Positions 55,445-64,000 of a DNA stretch of 64,000 bases are shown here, piece after piece. A model generated the notes under the pieces. It ran no database searches. It had not been told where the DNA came from and saw only the letters and a program-made list of their open reading frames with translations. Numbering within the stretch: position 1 is the stretch's first letter; each line of letters opens with the position of its first letter. Made by a program: the position numbers and the translations under genes. This stretch comes from Canna indica (lineage: Eukaryota > Streptophyta > Magnoliopsida > Zingiberales > Cannaceae): assembly GCA_034359265.1 (NCBI GenBank), contig CP136890.1, forward strand, positions 71,239,501 to 71,303,500. The letters run 5' to 3'.

Positions 55445-57224
55445 TATTGATTGAAATGGCCACACTAGAGGGGCGGTGAATAGTGTGTTTACTAATCAAT
55501 TAGCCTAAATTTGATTTTAATCATTTCTTTGGTTACTTTAGGCAAATTATAATTCGACGACTAAATGCGGAAGCGATAAATGATAAAGCAATTAAAATAA
55601 ACAAGATATCAATGCAAACATAAGAATTTATAGTGGTTCGGCCCCAATGCCTACTCCACTACCTAATTAAGCACCTCACTTAGGATTTTCAAACTTAGTT
55701 TACTAGATTAAATAGTTTCCCTTACACAGAGGACTTTGGCTCGAAGAGTCTCACTCGCAACCTAAGGCACTTCGACACCCGAAAGTCTTCGTCTTCTTAT
55801 CGAGAGCACTCTTCCACCTCAATCCTAAGGGACAACTCAACTAATCCTAGCAAACTACGTTTACACCGGTGGATTTAAACCTCAAACACCAAGGCTACCA
55901 CCCAATTTCAAGACCTACACTTTAGGTCTTATACAAGCTCAAATCCAATGAAAATAAGTTCAAATAATAATTAAAACTACAATAAAAAGAGCTTAAAGAG
56001 TAAACCAAGATTAAATGCTCTTTTCCAAGCCTTCAACTTGCCAGTAAATGAGCTTGAGTCGTAGCATAGTTGAGGAGCAGTTGGCACTTGAAGAAGAATA
56101 TTGACGGAAGAGCAGAGCGCGCTGCAATCAATCTCTTTGAAGGCTTAAATCACTTCTTAAAATGCTTAATAATATCTCTAAGAAGCTTTAAAGAAGTTAG
56201 GTGAGGGGTATTATAACCCCTCAGCTGAACGGGCGATTCAATGGGTAGAAAACTAGCTGTTACCACCGTTAGGTCGCATGTCGGTCGATCGTCGGTCGAC
56301 CGATGGATCAACCACGGCTTTTTGTGCTTTAATCGCACTGTTCGATCGATCGACGGGTCGACCGAATAAGTCACAGGCTCATCAATCCCCAGAGTCACGA
56401 TTCTGCGATCCTCAATTCGGTCGACCGATTGGTCGATCGAAGCACCTACTGCCGCTTTTTGGCAAACTTTGGTCGACCGACTGGTCGATCGAATTGCCTA
56501 CTGCCAGTTTTTGGTAGCATTCGGTTGATCGACCGGTCGACCGAACCTGGACTGGACTGGGTAGTTTGGTTTTGTTTGTTTGTTTTCTGGTTCCGTCTTC
56601 ACTAAGTCTACTTATATAACATTTATTAATTTTAAAATATAAATGTTATATAAGAATTACCCCCCATTTGGATTCAATAAAAATGTCTAAAAAATCGAAA
56701 TCCTTAAGAATCAAAATATAGTTTTTGGGGTCTAGTATAAATTTTTGGAAACAAAACTTTTCTAATTTTTCGGGTCAAATAATGGTAGGCTAAAGGCTTT
56801 CAAAAATTCTTAAAAAATATCTCGTTATCTAATTTTAACCCAAGGAACAATTATCATCATTTTTTATGTCAAGAAACTATCTAGGTCATATAGCCCTCCA
56901 AGGAGCTCCCTAGGCTTAGTGATTTTCAGGGCGATTCTGGGTTTTCATGTTTTGGGGTTCGGGTTAGGTTTTTGGATTCTTATGCATCATAAAGAGGATT
57001 TACAATATAAACTAGATACCCTAAACCTAAACTCCCCTTCTCGAAGATTCCCGAGCGCTGACAAGCGTCCTTGCCGATTTCTCCAATTTCTTCGATTTTT
57101 CCGATCGGCGATGTCGTGTGCTAACCGATATGGAACCTGAAATATATCTCATTGAAACATTAGTTCCATATTTGTTATCATCAAAACCGAGATTAAGACC
57201 ATGTTTGAAAACCTTAAGCCAAAA
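55445..57224 (-). repeat. 5' LTR of minus-strand gag-only copia
   Basis: 1780 bp. The end bordering the priming site has CA changed to TA, and the outer end has AACA changed to AAAA. The palindrome array is at 56280-56545 and a decayed TATA (GGTATTATAACC) at about 56208-56219. Confidence 0.86.
56280..56545. repeat. GGTCGACC palindrome array in U3 (5' LTR)
   Basis: The same array as at 50545-50805 with point changes. Several changes at one arm of a palindrome are not matched in the other, so stems are decaying at the usual rate in this copy. Confidence 0.83.
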
Positions 57225-58589
57225 GTTATTTCCCGGCAGAGGTACAACAGCCAGTTGGGGCAGGCCAGGTCCCAAGTGATGAACTGAGTTGGGACCACAA
57301 ACATCACGGAGACTCGGGGATACGACTCCGATTGGATTACTCCGGATATCTAGGACCAGCTCATGGTGATATGGTCGACGGAGCGGTGGCAGGAGGTATC
57401 CCAAACATCGGCTAAAAACTGCATGTCCGGGGGAGGAGCAGGTCTATAACATTTGTAGTGCATACGAGTCGTATGGTAAGTATTATATCTTAATTTCAAT
57501 TATATATTGTATTTGTTACTCGGTGTACTAATTGATGTATTTGTTTCGTAAATATAGACGCGGGTGATGGCTGACGGGAGTGTCCAACAACCCACCCCGG
57601 TGGAGGTGTTCGAGCGGACACACCGTTAATGACATGGGGCAGGAGAGTACATCGACACCCATGCTGCAGTAATTTTGATAAGTATATTTGTTTCAATTAT
57701 GCAATATTTATTTATAATTTAAGTTTATAATTTGGAAAATTATGAAACAAAAATATAAACTTGTGTAGGAGACCTACACTCAGATGGTGACGCAATGCGA
57801 GGACACCCTCGAGGACTTTGACACACGAGCGTGGGTCGATGCCACTGGTGGCTGGGACCACGTACGGCCGCGTATAGGGCTTTACAGACAGTGGTCATGC
57901 ACGAGCCGTGCTCAAACCACTTGGGGCACCAACCCCTCCGATCGTCGGTGAGCGGCCCTCCTCCTCTCAGGCTCAGGATTAGAGCCGGATAGAGACATTG
58001 GAGGAGACGGTCGTGCGTCAGAGTGAGATGATGGAGCATCATAGTCAGATGATGGTGGAGATGCATGTCATGTTATGCAATATCTCAGCTCATACCAACA
58101 TTGGCATGCCTTCGATGCCAGTCTACACTCAGGCACTGCAGACCCCGCTGCATGATCCCGACCATCATCCACCGCCACAGTGAGACTTTATCTTGTTTAT
58201 GACTTGGCTTGACTTGACTTGTTATTACTTGGATATTTTGTTATGGATGACTTACAATAGTTTTGATATTGTTCACTTACGATAGTTTGGATATTTTGAA
58301 ATATACTTCACTTACGATAGTTTTGATCGTATCGTGTTGATACGATAATTTTGATTCATATCGTGTTGATACAATAGTTTTGATTTCGTACAGTTTTTAT
58401 ACGATTGTGGATAATTATAATTATAAATATAATTATTTTGATGTACATTTGGGTGTATCTATGATGTTGTGAATGTATATGTATGTGAATGGATGGATGT
58501 GTGTATGGGTGTGTGAGTTATGTATTAGGTAAAATAAATGTATCATTGGAAATTTCTAATTTTCTAATTTTTCAGTTATAGGTTAACGT

Positions 58590-59046
58590 CATCAGCGACG
58601 ACTTTCCCACGGTCGTCCGTTTCAAAGCCGTCGTTGAAAGCCTATCGTAATTCCTGGGCCGCAACCTCAAAGCCGTGGTTGATGACCTACAGCAACGGCA
58701 ATCGACTTTCAGCAACGACGTTACTTTGGCTGACGGCCCGTAGCTGATATCAATATTCGCAACAGCAGAAGGGCCGTTGCGGAGTCGTGGCTGATAATGA
58801 TATTAGCAATAGTTGGTGGGCCACTACTGAGCCATGGCTGATACCATATTAGCAATGATCGACCGGGCCATTGCTAATACGTTACCAGCAACGGTCGGAC
58901 TCCGTTGTCGCTAAGTTATTAGCTACGCTCTTTTCTGCCACGACGTCATTGCAACAGGTCGGGCCGTCGCTTGCCGTTGGTAATGGTCTTCACCTTTGGC
59001 TTACCAACGGAACCAGCCGTCGGTGAAGATCGTTATTCTAGTAGTG
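58590..59046. repeat. CACTA 3' subterminal repeats and terminus
   Basis: Repeats of AGCAACGGC, GCAACGACG, CCGTGGTTGATGAC, GGGCCGTTGC, GCCGTCGG and inverted forms, ending GATCGTTATTCTAGTAGTG. Arranged as in other plant CACTA ends. Confidence 0.78.
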
Positions 59047-59048
59047 TA

Positions 59049-60230
59049 ATTAAGGTGCGAGTCCCATGTGAAGATAAATCTCAATATCGCAATCGTAAAG
59101 GGGACATAGCCACTAATGTGTTGGGTGTTTGTGCTCCCAACGTGAACTTTGTTTTTGTTATGCCCGACTGGAAATGTTCTACTTCATATTCTAGAATTCT
59201 ACGAGATGCTCTTAAATAGGAGGAATAGATTAAAAGTCCTTATCGGTAAGTCCTTATGACAATTGAAATCATAATTAGATATATTGGAACCCTTGTACAA
59301 GAAACTTCTAATATGAATCATTATTTTTGTTTTAATAAAGTATTACCTAGTGGGTGTTGGTTATACTAATGGAGAAGGATTTCTTGCACCATATAAATCG
59401 ATGAGATACCATTTATCAGAATGGAGAGAAGGTTCTAAAGCTCTATCAACACCGTACGAGCTTTTCAACGTGCATCATTCATCGGCTAGGAACGTGATAA
59501 AAAGATGTTTTGGACTTCTAAATATACGCTGGGCTATTCTTAGAAGTCCATCATTTTATTCAATCACGATATAAAATAGAATAATTATTGTTTATTGTCT
59601 TTTACATAATTTTATTAAGAGAGAAATGAGTTTAGATCCTTTCGTGGTGCAATTAAGGCCTTGTTTGTTTCATGGTAAAGTATGATTTATCATGGTATGA
59701 TATAATTTAATTTTATGTTTGGGAAGACTTCTAATAAATGATCATGGTATGATATGGTAATCTCATGGTTTGAAAACCATAAATTTTGGCCAAGATTTTA
59801 AACCATGGATTTGATTATTTCTTATGATTTCATGAAATTTTATTTCTAAAATATTATCAATCAAAATTTATAATTACTATTATGCCCTTTATATACCCAT
59901 ATCATATTAGACTTTTATTTATCATTCTTGATCAGCTTAGCCAAGACTTTGTTCTCTTCCATAGCTTTTGTCATTTAACCATACCATATTATACCATTTT
60001 CTCAAACAAGATAATAATTTTTACAGTATCATATCATACCATATCAAATTATATATTACTAAGTCATATTTCACCTCATCCAAACAAAACCTTAGTCATA
60101 TAAAAGAAAGTAATGATCATATCAGTGATGATGACACTAATATTATTAGTGTAGAGACATCACTCAGTGGACCAAATTTGGTGAGAAGTCATATATGTAT
60201 AATTAGTGGAGAATTAATAATTGATATATG
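59049..60230 (+). pseudogene. PIF/Harbinger transposase remnant (DDE_Tnp_4)
   Basis: The first piece starts right at the CACTA end: VIKVRVPCEDKSQYRNRKGD, IATNVLGVCAPNVNFVFVMP and DWKCSTSYSRILRDALK, then a stop. After a probable intron (about 59245-59345), GVGYTNGEGFLAPYKSMRYH, LSEWREG, ELFNVHHSSARNVIKRCFGL and LHNFIKREMSLDPF follow. These are the second and third catalytic regions and the RNVIERxFG block of plant HARBI1-like transposases. The part before the GTH motif is lost at the CACTA border. A MITE splits the tail after FVVQL. The tail resumes at 60095 with acidic residues. Confidence 0.82.
59656..60091. mobile_element. Tourist-type MITE
   Basis: 436 bp with imperfect ends AGGCCTTGTTTG and (reverse complement of the right) GGTTTTGTTTGG, flanked by the 3-bp direct repeat TTA (59653-59655, 60092-60094). 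The body is AT-rich, with repeated CATGGTATGATAT and its inverse ATATCATACCAT, giving long self-complementarity. TTA duplications are typical of PIF/Harbinger MITEs, and this one sits inside a Harbinger transposase gene. Confidence 0.8.
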
Positions 60231-60996
60231 AATTATACTTGCTATTAGAATTCTTCAAATTTGTTGGTTTTTATGACATTTTATTATTATATGTTCTACT
60301 TGGAGCACTAAACAATGTCAAATACTATATTTTTATCTTTGATATGTTTTTTTAAAGCATTTTGAATATTTATTTTATTTTACTATAGAATAATTATTCA
60401 TGTGAAAGTATATAATCATTTTATAAATTCATCTCTTTCAAATTAAAAATAAATAACTAATGTATTTAGTTAATTTTCGAATTAAATTTTTAATAATATA
60501 TAAATCTAAAGTTTTATGCTTTTAATCAATTATATAGTTTTATTTCTTTTGTGTCACATAATCTTTTAAATAACAGTGATAATAATGGTTCAATTCCATT
60601 TTAAATGGAAAATTCTAAATACGGAAATTAAGATATTATTTACTTCCAAAGAAAAGTCAATTTGATTTGATCATAAATATTAAAAAGAAAATAAAAATAA
60701 TGACAATATATTCAATTTAATTTGGTTCCAATTGAATTAACTGAGAACTTCTAAATAATGATTAAGTAAGACAATTATAATAATATTTTAAAATTTATAT
60801 AATAAAAGGTCTATCTTTCATAATATTACAAAATATAACATTATAAAATAATATTAGACTTGAAAAGCTTATAACTATTTACCAAATCATGTTAAATATA
60901 AGTTTTAAATTGGAATCAATTTGATAGTAAGCTCTTGATGCTCTCAAATATTGTTTTAACAAAACAAAACAATATAATAAACACATAAACCTTTTA
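60231..60996. other. AT-rich stretch, no gene seen
   Basis: Very AT-rich DNA with no recognised frame or terminal repeat. Confidence 0.55.
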
Positions 60997-61873
60997 GGAA
61001 AAATATCTAAATATAACTTATACTTTCATGTTTTCTCAATTATGACATGTACTTTTTTTCTCAATGCAGACATATACTAAGATATTTGTGTTAATTGTGG
61101 TCTACCGACTAATTCGGTCGGGAGCCCGTTAAATTGACGATGTGGCATGTTGTAAATAAATTTTTAATTAAATTTTTTAAATTAAAAATTGGTCTCTCTC
61201 TCTCTCTCTCCATTCCTTACATTACCCATCTTTCTTAATTAATTATATTTGAGATTGGTCGCGCTGCTGCTGGTGGTGGTCAACGAAAAGGTTTTGCTTG
61301 GGCGGGGAATTCTGCGGCGTGCTATAGCAGGAAGCCAAGAAATGTGGGCATTGTGATACCGCAAGGAAGGGGAGATATCCCTTGAGTTGTAGATGTTGTC
61401 GAGTCGGCTGATAAGCTCATGGATGATGACACTGTCATTGTCGGCCTACACGTTGGACGAAAGCAATGAAACGAGGGAGCTGAGCGACGACTCGAACTGC
61501 ACATGTGCATGCGTCATGGTGCTTCGACGGCTCCCACCCGACGTGAAATAAGGAATGCGACAACTGGTTGGCCCTAGCATCGACGCTAGAGTTCATCTCC
61601 GGTGGCAGCATAGCCTCCCTCGACTGCCAGTTTTTGCCTAAAAATAATTCCTTTTCCATTCCGAAGGAGGAAAGCTGCAGCGAGAAGCGGAAGAAAAAGA
61701 AAAGAGAGGTGGAACCAATTTTTAATTTATAAAATTTTAATATTAAAAATTATTTTTTTATCACACGTCAGCATGCAATATGGTTAATTAGTTTAATGAG
61801 CTGCCACGAAAATTAGACGGTAGGCTAGTATATGCTAAACCTGAAAGTAAAAGTTATATTTAGGTATTTTCTC
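60997..61873. mobile_element. Pack-MULE carrying a bHLH gene fragment
   Basis: Terminal inverted repeats of about 40 bp: left GGAAAAATATCTAAATATAAC then TTATACTTTCATGTTTT, right end (reverse complement) GAGAAAATACCTAAATATAA then CTTTTACTTTCAGGTTT. The flanks AACCTTTTA (60988-60996) and AATCTTTTA (61874-61882) are a 9-bp duplication with one change. The inside carries a host bHLH-like fragment on the minus strand, a (TC)n tract at 61195-61212, and no transposase. This is the definition of a gene-carrying Mutator-like element. Confidence 0.85.
61300..61659 (-). pseudogene. bHLH62/78-like transcription factor N-terminal fragment
   Basis: Minus-strand ATG at 61659 opens MEKELFLGKNWQSREAMLPP, EMNSSVDARANQ and FHVGWEPSKHHDA. 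After one frameshift the reading is QFESSLSSLVSLLSSNV, a stop, DNDSVIIHELISRLDNIYNS and RDISPSLRY. This resembles the conserved N-terminus of plant cryptochrome-interacting-type bHLH proteins (ESALSSLVSSP and IRELIGRLGSICN blocks). The basic helix-loop-helix itself is absent. It is carried inside a Pack-MULE and probably copied from a GC-rich first exon. Family call from recalled motifs. Confidence 0.65.
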
Positions 61874-61882
61874 AATCTTTTA

Positions 61883-62673
61883 TTCACCACTATTTGGACT
61901 ATGCCAACATTCATCCCTTGTTGTCTTCCCCTTTCTCATTCTCCTCGTTTTTTTAGTAGCCGAAATCGAAATGAAATTCTAAAATCTTTTTTCAACATTT
62001 TTCTATTCTCTCATCTCCTCTCCCTTTTTCCTTCTCAAAATCCTTGTCTCCTTAGATTCCTAAAGTTGTATTAAGGTCTTTGTAGGGAGAAAAAAAGAGA
62101 TTCTGAATGTCCTCTAAGGCACTAGCGGTGGTGCAGAATAAGAGAATAGAGATGTGTAAGTTTCGTTTCTGTCCATTGAAATTGATGGTGATAGTGCACT
62201 CATAAGACACCGATAACCGTGGGAAGAAGAGAGAAGAGGAAAGAAAGAGGCTGATTTTTATAATTTTTTAAAAATTTATTTAGTACGTGGTTTTATCTAA
62301 ATAGAATATTAAATAATATTCTATTATGTAAAAATAAGAATGTCAAAATTGGTTCTCATTTTTATAATTTTTTAAAAAAACTTATAGTTCCGAATTTAAA
62401 AAATAACTAAAAACTTTAAACTAAAAACGAGTTCCAATAAATTACAAAGGAGATAAACAATTCATTCTTCAGCGTGGTTAAAATTAAAACTATAATACTT
62501 GAAATTTTAAGTAATCATTATTGCAAATATCTTCTTTAATTAATGTACATTTTTAATTATGCTTGTGAGACCTAAGTTGACTTGTACTGCCTCCACTGTG
62601 ACTCCATCCATATTGCTCATCATGCATATCAATTATTTGTTTTATGAAGCACGTTTTTATTATTATAAACATA
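61883..62673. other. No gene seen
   Basis: A CT-rich patch at 61920-62050, a purine-rich block near 62220-62250 and AT-rich DNA elsewhere. The small open frame at 61832-62074 straddles the Pack-MULE end and is not supported. Confidence 0.5.
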
Positions 62674-62700
62674 CTAGTATAACACCCGCGCATTGCGCGG
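62674..62700 (-). mobile_element. Helitron-like 3' terminus
   Basis: On the minus strand, the hairpin CCGCGCAATGCGCGG (6-bp perfect stem, 3-base loop) is followed 8 bases later by CTAG and then a T. That is the form of Helitron 3' ends (GC hairpin, then CTRR, insertion next to T). The body would extend to the right on the plus strand. The 5' TC end was not located, and the MITE at 62901 may lie inside it. Confidence 0.55.
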
Positions 62701-62900
62701 ACAATAAATAAAAAGAAAATAAAAATTAAGAAATAAAATTAAAATTAAAATAATCTTAATTTAAAAGATAAACCGTAAATCAATCTATTTATTTTTAGAT
62801 TTGATCCTAATAGATAGGGTTAATAATTTTCTCCTCACCGTCTGCGTTTTTTCTCACCGACGACATCTCCTTCTCACCATCATAGTTTCAATACAAAAAA

Positions 62901-63460
62901 GGATAATTATCTAAATATATCATGAACTATGCACATTGTCTCATTTGTGGATAATTCCAAAATATTACTAAATTGTATTCCGAACTTTGATATTTGTCTC
63001 AATTACATCCCCCGTCAACTCTCCATCAGCAGCATCGTTAAGGCGATGACGTGACGCTCTGACGTGGATTAAAATAATATTTTTTATTTTAAAAATATAA
63101 AAAAATTATGTCAATTTATATTAAATAATATCAAATATTATTTTATATTTTATATCGAAAAATCACTCTATGTTCACCATCGAGATGGCTCGGAATGATT
63201 CTTTAATATATATAAAAAAAATTATTATTTTATATTATTTGATATAAATTAAAGTAATTTTTTATATTTTTAATAAAAAATATTATTTTAATCCACATGA
63301 GAACGCCACATCATTGTCTTAACGGTGTTGTTGACGGAGAGTTGACAGAATAATGTAATTGAGACAAACGTCAAAGTTCGGAATATAATTTGGTAATATT
63401 TTAGAATTGACCACAAATGAGATAATGTGCATAGTTCAGGATATATTTAGGTAATTACCC
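62901..63460. mobile_element. 560-bp Mutator-type MITE with ~200-bp inverted repeats
   Basis: Left end GGATAATTATCTAAATAT and right end (reverse complement) GGGTAATTACCTAAATAT extend into matching arms: GAACTATGCACATT, CCGAACTTTGA, GTCTCAATTACAT, CAACTCTCC, GTGGATTAAAATAATATTT on both sides. A perfect 9-bp duplication TACAAAAAA flanks it (62892-62900 and 63461-63469). No coding content. Confidence 0.9.
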
Positions 63461-63469
63461 TACAAAAAA

Positions 63470-63640
63470 TTACAATTTTGAAGCCAATTACAAAAGCACT
63501 ATTGTATTATTATATTATTATCATTACCACCATCAGCATCATCATTATATATTCTCACAATTAAATTTATCAATTGCATACAATCATTAATTACAATTCA
63601 GATTTGATTTATCGAACCAGATTCCTTGCGAGGATTCCTT
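63470..63640. other. AT-rich DNA with ATT/ATC trinucleotide tract
   Basis: A short imperfect trinucleotide run (TATTATTATATTATTATCAT then CATCAGCATCATCATT) at 63508-63548, then AT-rich sequence up to the putative promoter. Confidence 0.6.
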
Positions 63641-63644
63641 ATTG

Positions 63645-63730
63645 ATTGGGCCAATGGGCCTTATATACAAATTGTGCAGATGCACAAGCCAAGAGTAGTT
63701 TAGTAATTTGATCATAGTAAACCCTACCAT
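63645..63730 (+). promoter_or_regulatory. Putative promoter with site II motifs, TATA and telo-box
   Basis: Two TGGGCC motifs (63647-63652 and 63655-63660) lie directly before TTATATACAA (63661-63670), a TATA-like site. The telo-box-like AAACCCTA follows at 63719-63726. Paired site II (TGGGCY) motifs and telo-boxes are common in promoters of plant growth and translation genes. They are followed by a possible first exon at 63817. Seen directly: the motifs. Inferred: their role. Confidence 0.55.
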
Positions 63731-63816
63731 GCATAACTAAGTTGGGTGTTGGCACCGATCAGGTGCTTCCACCTTCTTCTCTATCTAATAGGATTACCCT
63801 AGAATCGAGAGAATAT

Positions 63817-63917
63817 ATGGAGGATGAGGAGCATGAGGTCTACGATGGCGAGATCCACGACATGGACACCGACGTCGATATGTCCACCACCACGACGATA
63901 TCGCGGCCGCTGCTAAG
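63817..63917 (+). CDS. Possible first exon of a nuclear poly(A)-binding protein (PABN-like)
   Basis: The ATG at 63817 opens MEDEEHEVYDGEIHDMDTDV then DMSTTT. The start strongly resembles plant nuclear poly(A)-binding proteins (MEEEEHEVYGGEIP-type), which bind growing poly(A) tails in the nucleus. An upstream in-frame ATG at 63742 exists, but the homology favours 63817. In this frame the end reads TTTISRPLLR, while the +1 frame gives HHHDDIAAAAK, closer to the family. So either a one-base shift has occurred or the recalled family pattern varies here. A GT at 63918 could be the donor. The RNA-recognition domain would lie beyond the window. Confidence 0.45.
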
Positions 63918-63954
63918 GTTCCTTCCCTAGTTCTCCTTTATGGCTATCTTTCGG

Positions 63955-63968
63955 AACCCTAACCCTAA
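63955..63968. promoter_or_regulatory. Telomere-like AACCCTAACCCTAA motif
   Basis: Two tandem plant-telomere-type units a little after the presumed first exon. Such telo-boxes occur in 5' leaders and first introns of plant translation-related genes. A chance or telomere-derived insertion cannot be excluded. Confidence 0.55.
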
Positions 63969-64000
63969 TTACTAATCATTTTTTGTGACTCATTTAAGGA

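Larger units (their letters stand above)
49750..57224 (-). mobile_element. Large gag-only copia element, minus strand
   Basis: LTRs at 49750-51482 (3' LTR, outer ~36 bp missing) and 55445-57224 (5' LTR) begin TGTTGGCTTAAGG on the minus strand (right copy mutated). The priming site ATTGGTATCAGAGCGGG is directly inside the right LTR and the purine tract AAAAAGGGGGAAAT inside the left. Of the 3.96-kb internal region only 54061-55377 codes (Gag). 51500-54060 is long AT-rich DNA without pol. Both LTRs carry GGTCGACC palindrome arrays. It inserted in the CACTA Transposase_24 gene. No clear target duplication: the left flank is disturbed by a repeat of TTTACTAATCAAT. Confidence 0.88.
49362..58183 (+). 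pseudogene. CACTA Transposase_24 (TNPA-like) gene, split and decayed
   Basis: A likely start MVGRGYHRTSARVPESS at 49362 is followed by an exon near 49620. After the nested copia, 57225 on reads RYNSQLGQARSQVMN, WITPDI, stop, DQLMVIWSTERWQEVSQTS and KNCMSGGGAG. Next exon, about 57550: MADGSVQQPTPVEVFERTHR and EYIDTHAAV. Next, 57770: ETYTQMVTQCEDTLEDFDTR. The coiled tail ETVVRQSEMMEHHSQMMVEM ends at 58183. These blocks match the plant Ptta/En/Spm transposase family (PF03004 type), which binds subterminal repeats. Several stops at former Trp or Gln codons. Confidence 0.78.
48661..59046 (+). mobile_element. 5'-truncated CACTA element with transposase remnants
   Basis: The right end is GTTATTCTAGTAGTG at 59046 with a GC-rich subterminal repeat zone. 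Inside are a DUF4216 protein remnant and a Transposase_24 (Ptta/En/Spm) gene, both typical of plant CACTA elements. The left terminus and the main DDE transposase (Transposase_21 type) are missing. A 7.5-kb gag-only copia element (49750-57224) splits the Transposase_24 gene. The terminal TCTAGTAGTG is the same as that of the 25-kb element at 36687, so the two use a similar terminus. Confidence 0.8.

Noticed and set aside
61322..61510. A separate 62-codon gene on the minus strand
   Set aside because: It overlaps the bHLH-like fragment in another phase. The homology lies in the frames reading MEKELFLG and QFESSLSSLV.

Overview
The window is plant nuclear DNA. It holds the priming sites and gag-pol domains of plant Ty1/copia and Ty3/gypsy elements, CACTA, PIF/Harbinger and Mutator-type DNA transposons, a piece of the plastid gene ycf2, and broken copies of plant gene families (ICR/RIP, FLA, SDR, VAMP71, GUX, SCYL2, cytochrome b561/DOMON, bHLH). 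No tRNA, rRNA or CRISPR was seen. The species cannot be named from this sequence. Decay is heavy: many Trp codons have become stops and several zinc-knuckle Cys have become Tyr, which is what deamination of methylated cytosine produces. This fits silent, transposon-rich chromatin.

Layout. 1-2917: tandem repeats and a truncated gypsy LTR. 2918-7260: an ICR/RIP-like pseudogene beside an FLA-like gene fragment that is split by a gypsy element keeping only gag and protease. 8690-9340: a short-chain dehydrogenase pseudogene patched with plastid ycf2 DNA. 9354-10480: a tandem duplication whose first copy carries a 732-bp foldback MITE. 11359-36687: a 25.3-kb CACTA-type element bounded by a 3-bp duplication (ATT). 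It carries fragments of four unrelated host genes and is itself loaded with a gag-only copia element, a full copia element, two copies of a protease-bearing copia remnant, and a second full copia element that holds a solo LTR of a further family. 36970-48435: a Del/Tekay-like gypsy element on the minus strand, invaded by a partial copia element. 48661-59046: a 5'-truncated CACTA with DUF4216 and Transposase_24 remnants, split by a large gag-only copia element. 59049-60230: a PIF/Harbinger transposase remnant with a Tourist-type MITE inside it. 60997-61873: a Pack-MULE carrying a bHLH fragment. 62674-62700: a Helitron-like 3' end. 62901-63460: a Mutator-type MITE. 63640-64000: a promoter and first exon that may belong to a nuclear poly(A)-binding protein gene, the only candidate here for a working host gene, cut by the window edge.

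The genes do not form a pathway. What connects them is transposition, nested insertion and capture of host gene pieces at the DNA level, with introns retained. Two structural signals are not explained by coding content: a tandem array of short hairpins with different but self-complementary stems in the gypsy LTRs, and arrays of GGTCGACC-type palindromes just upstream of the TATA box in copia LTRs.
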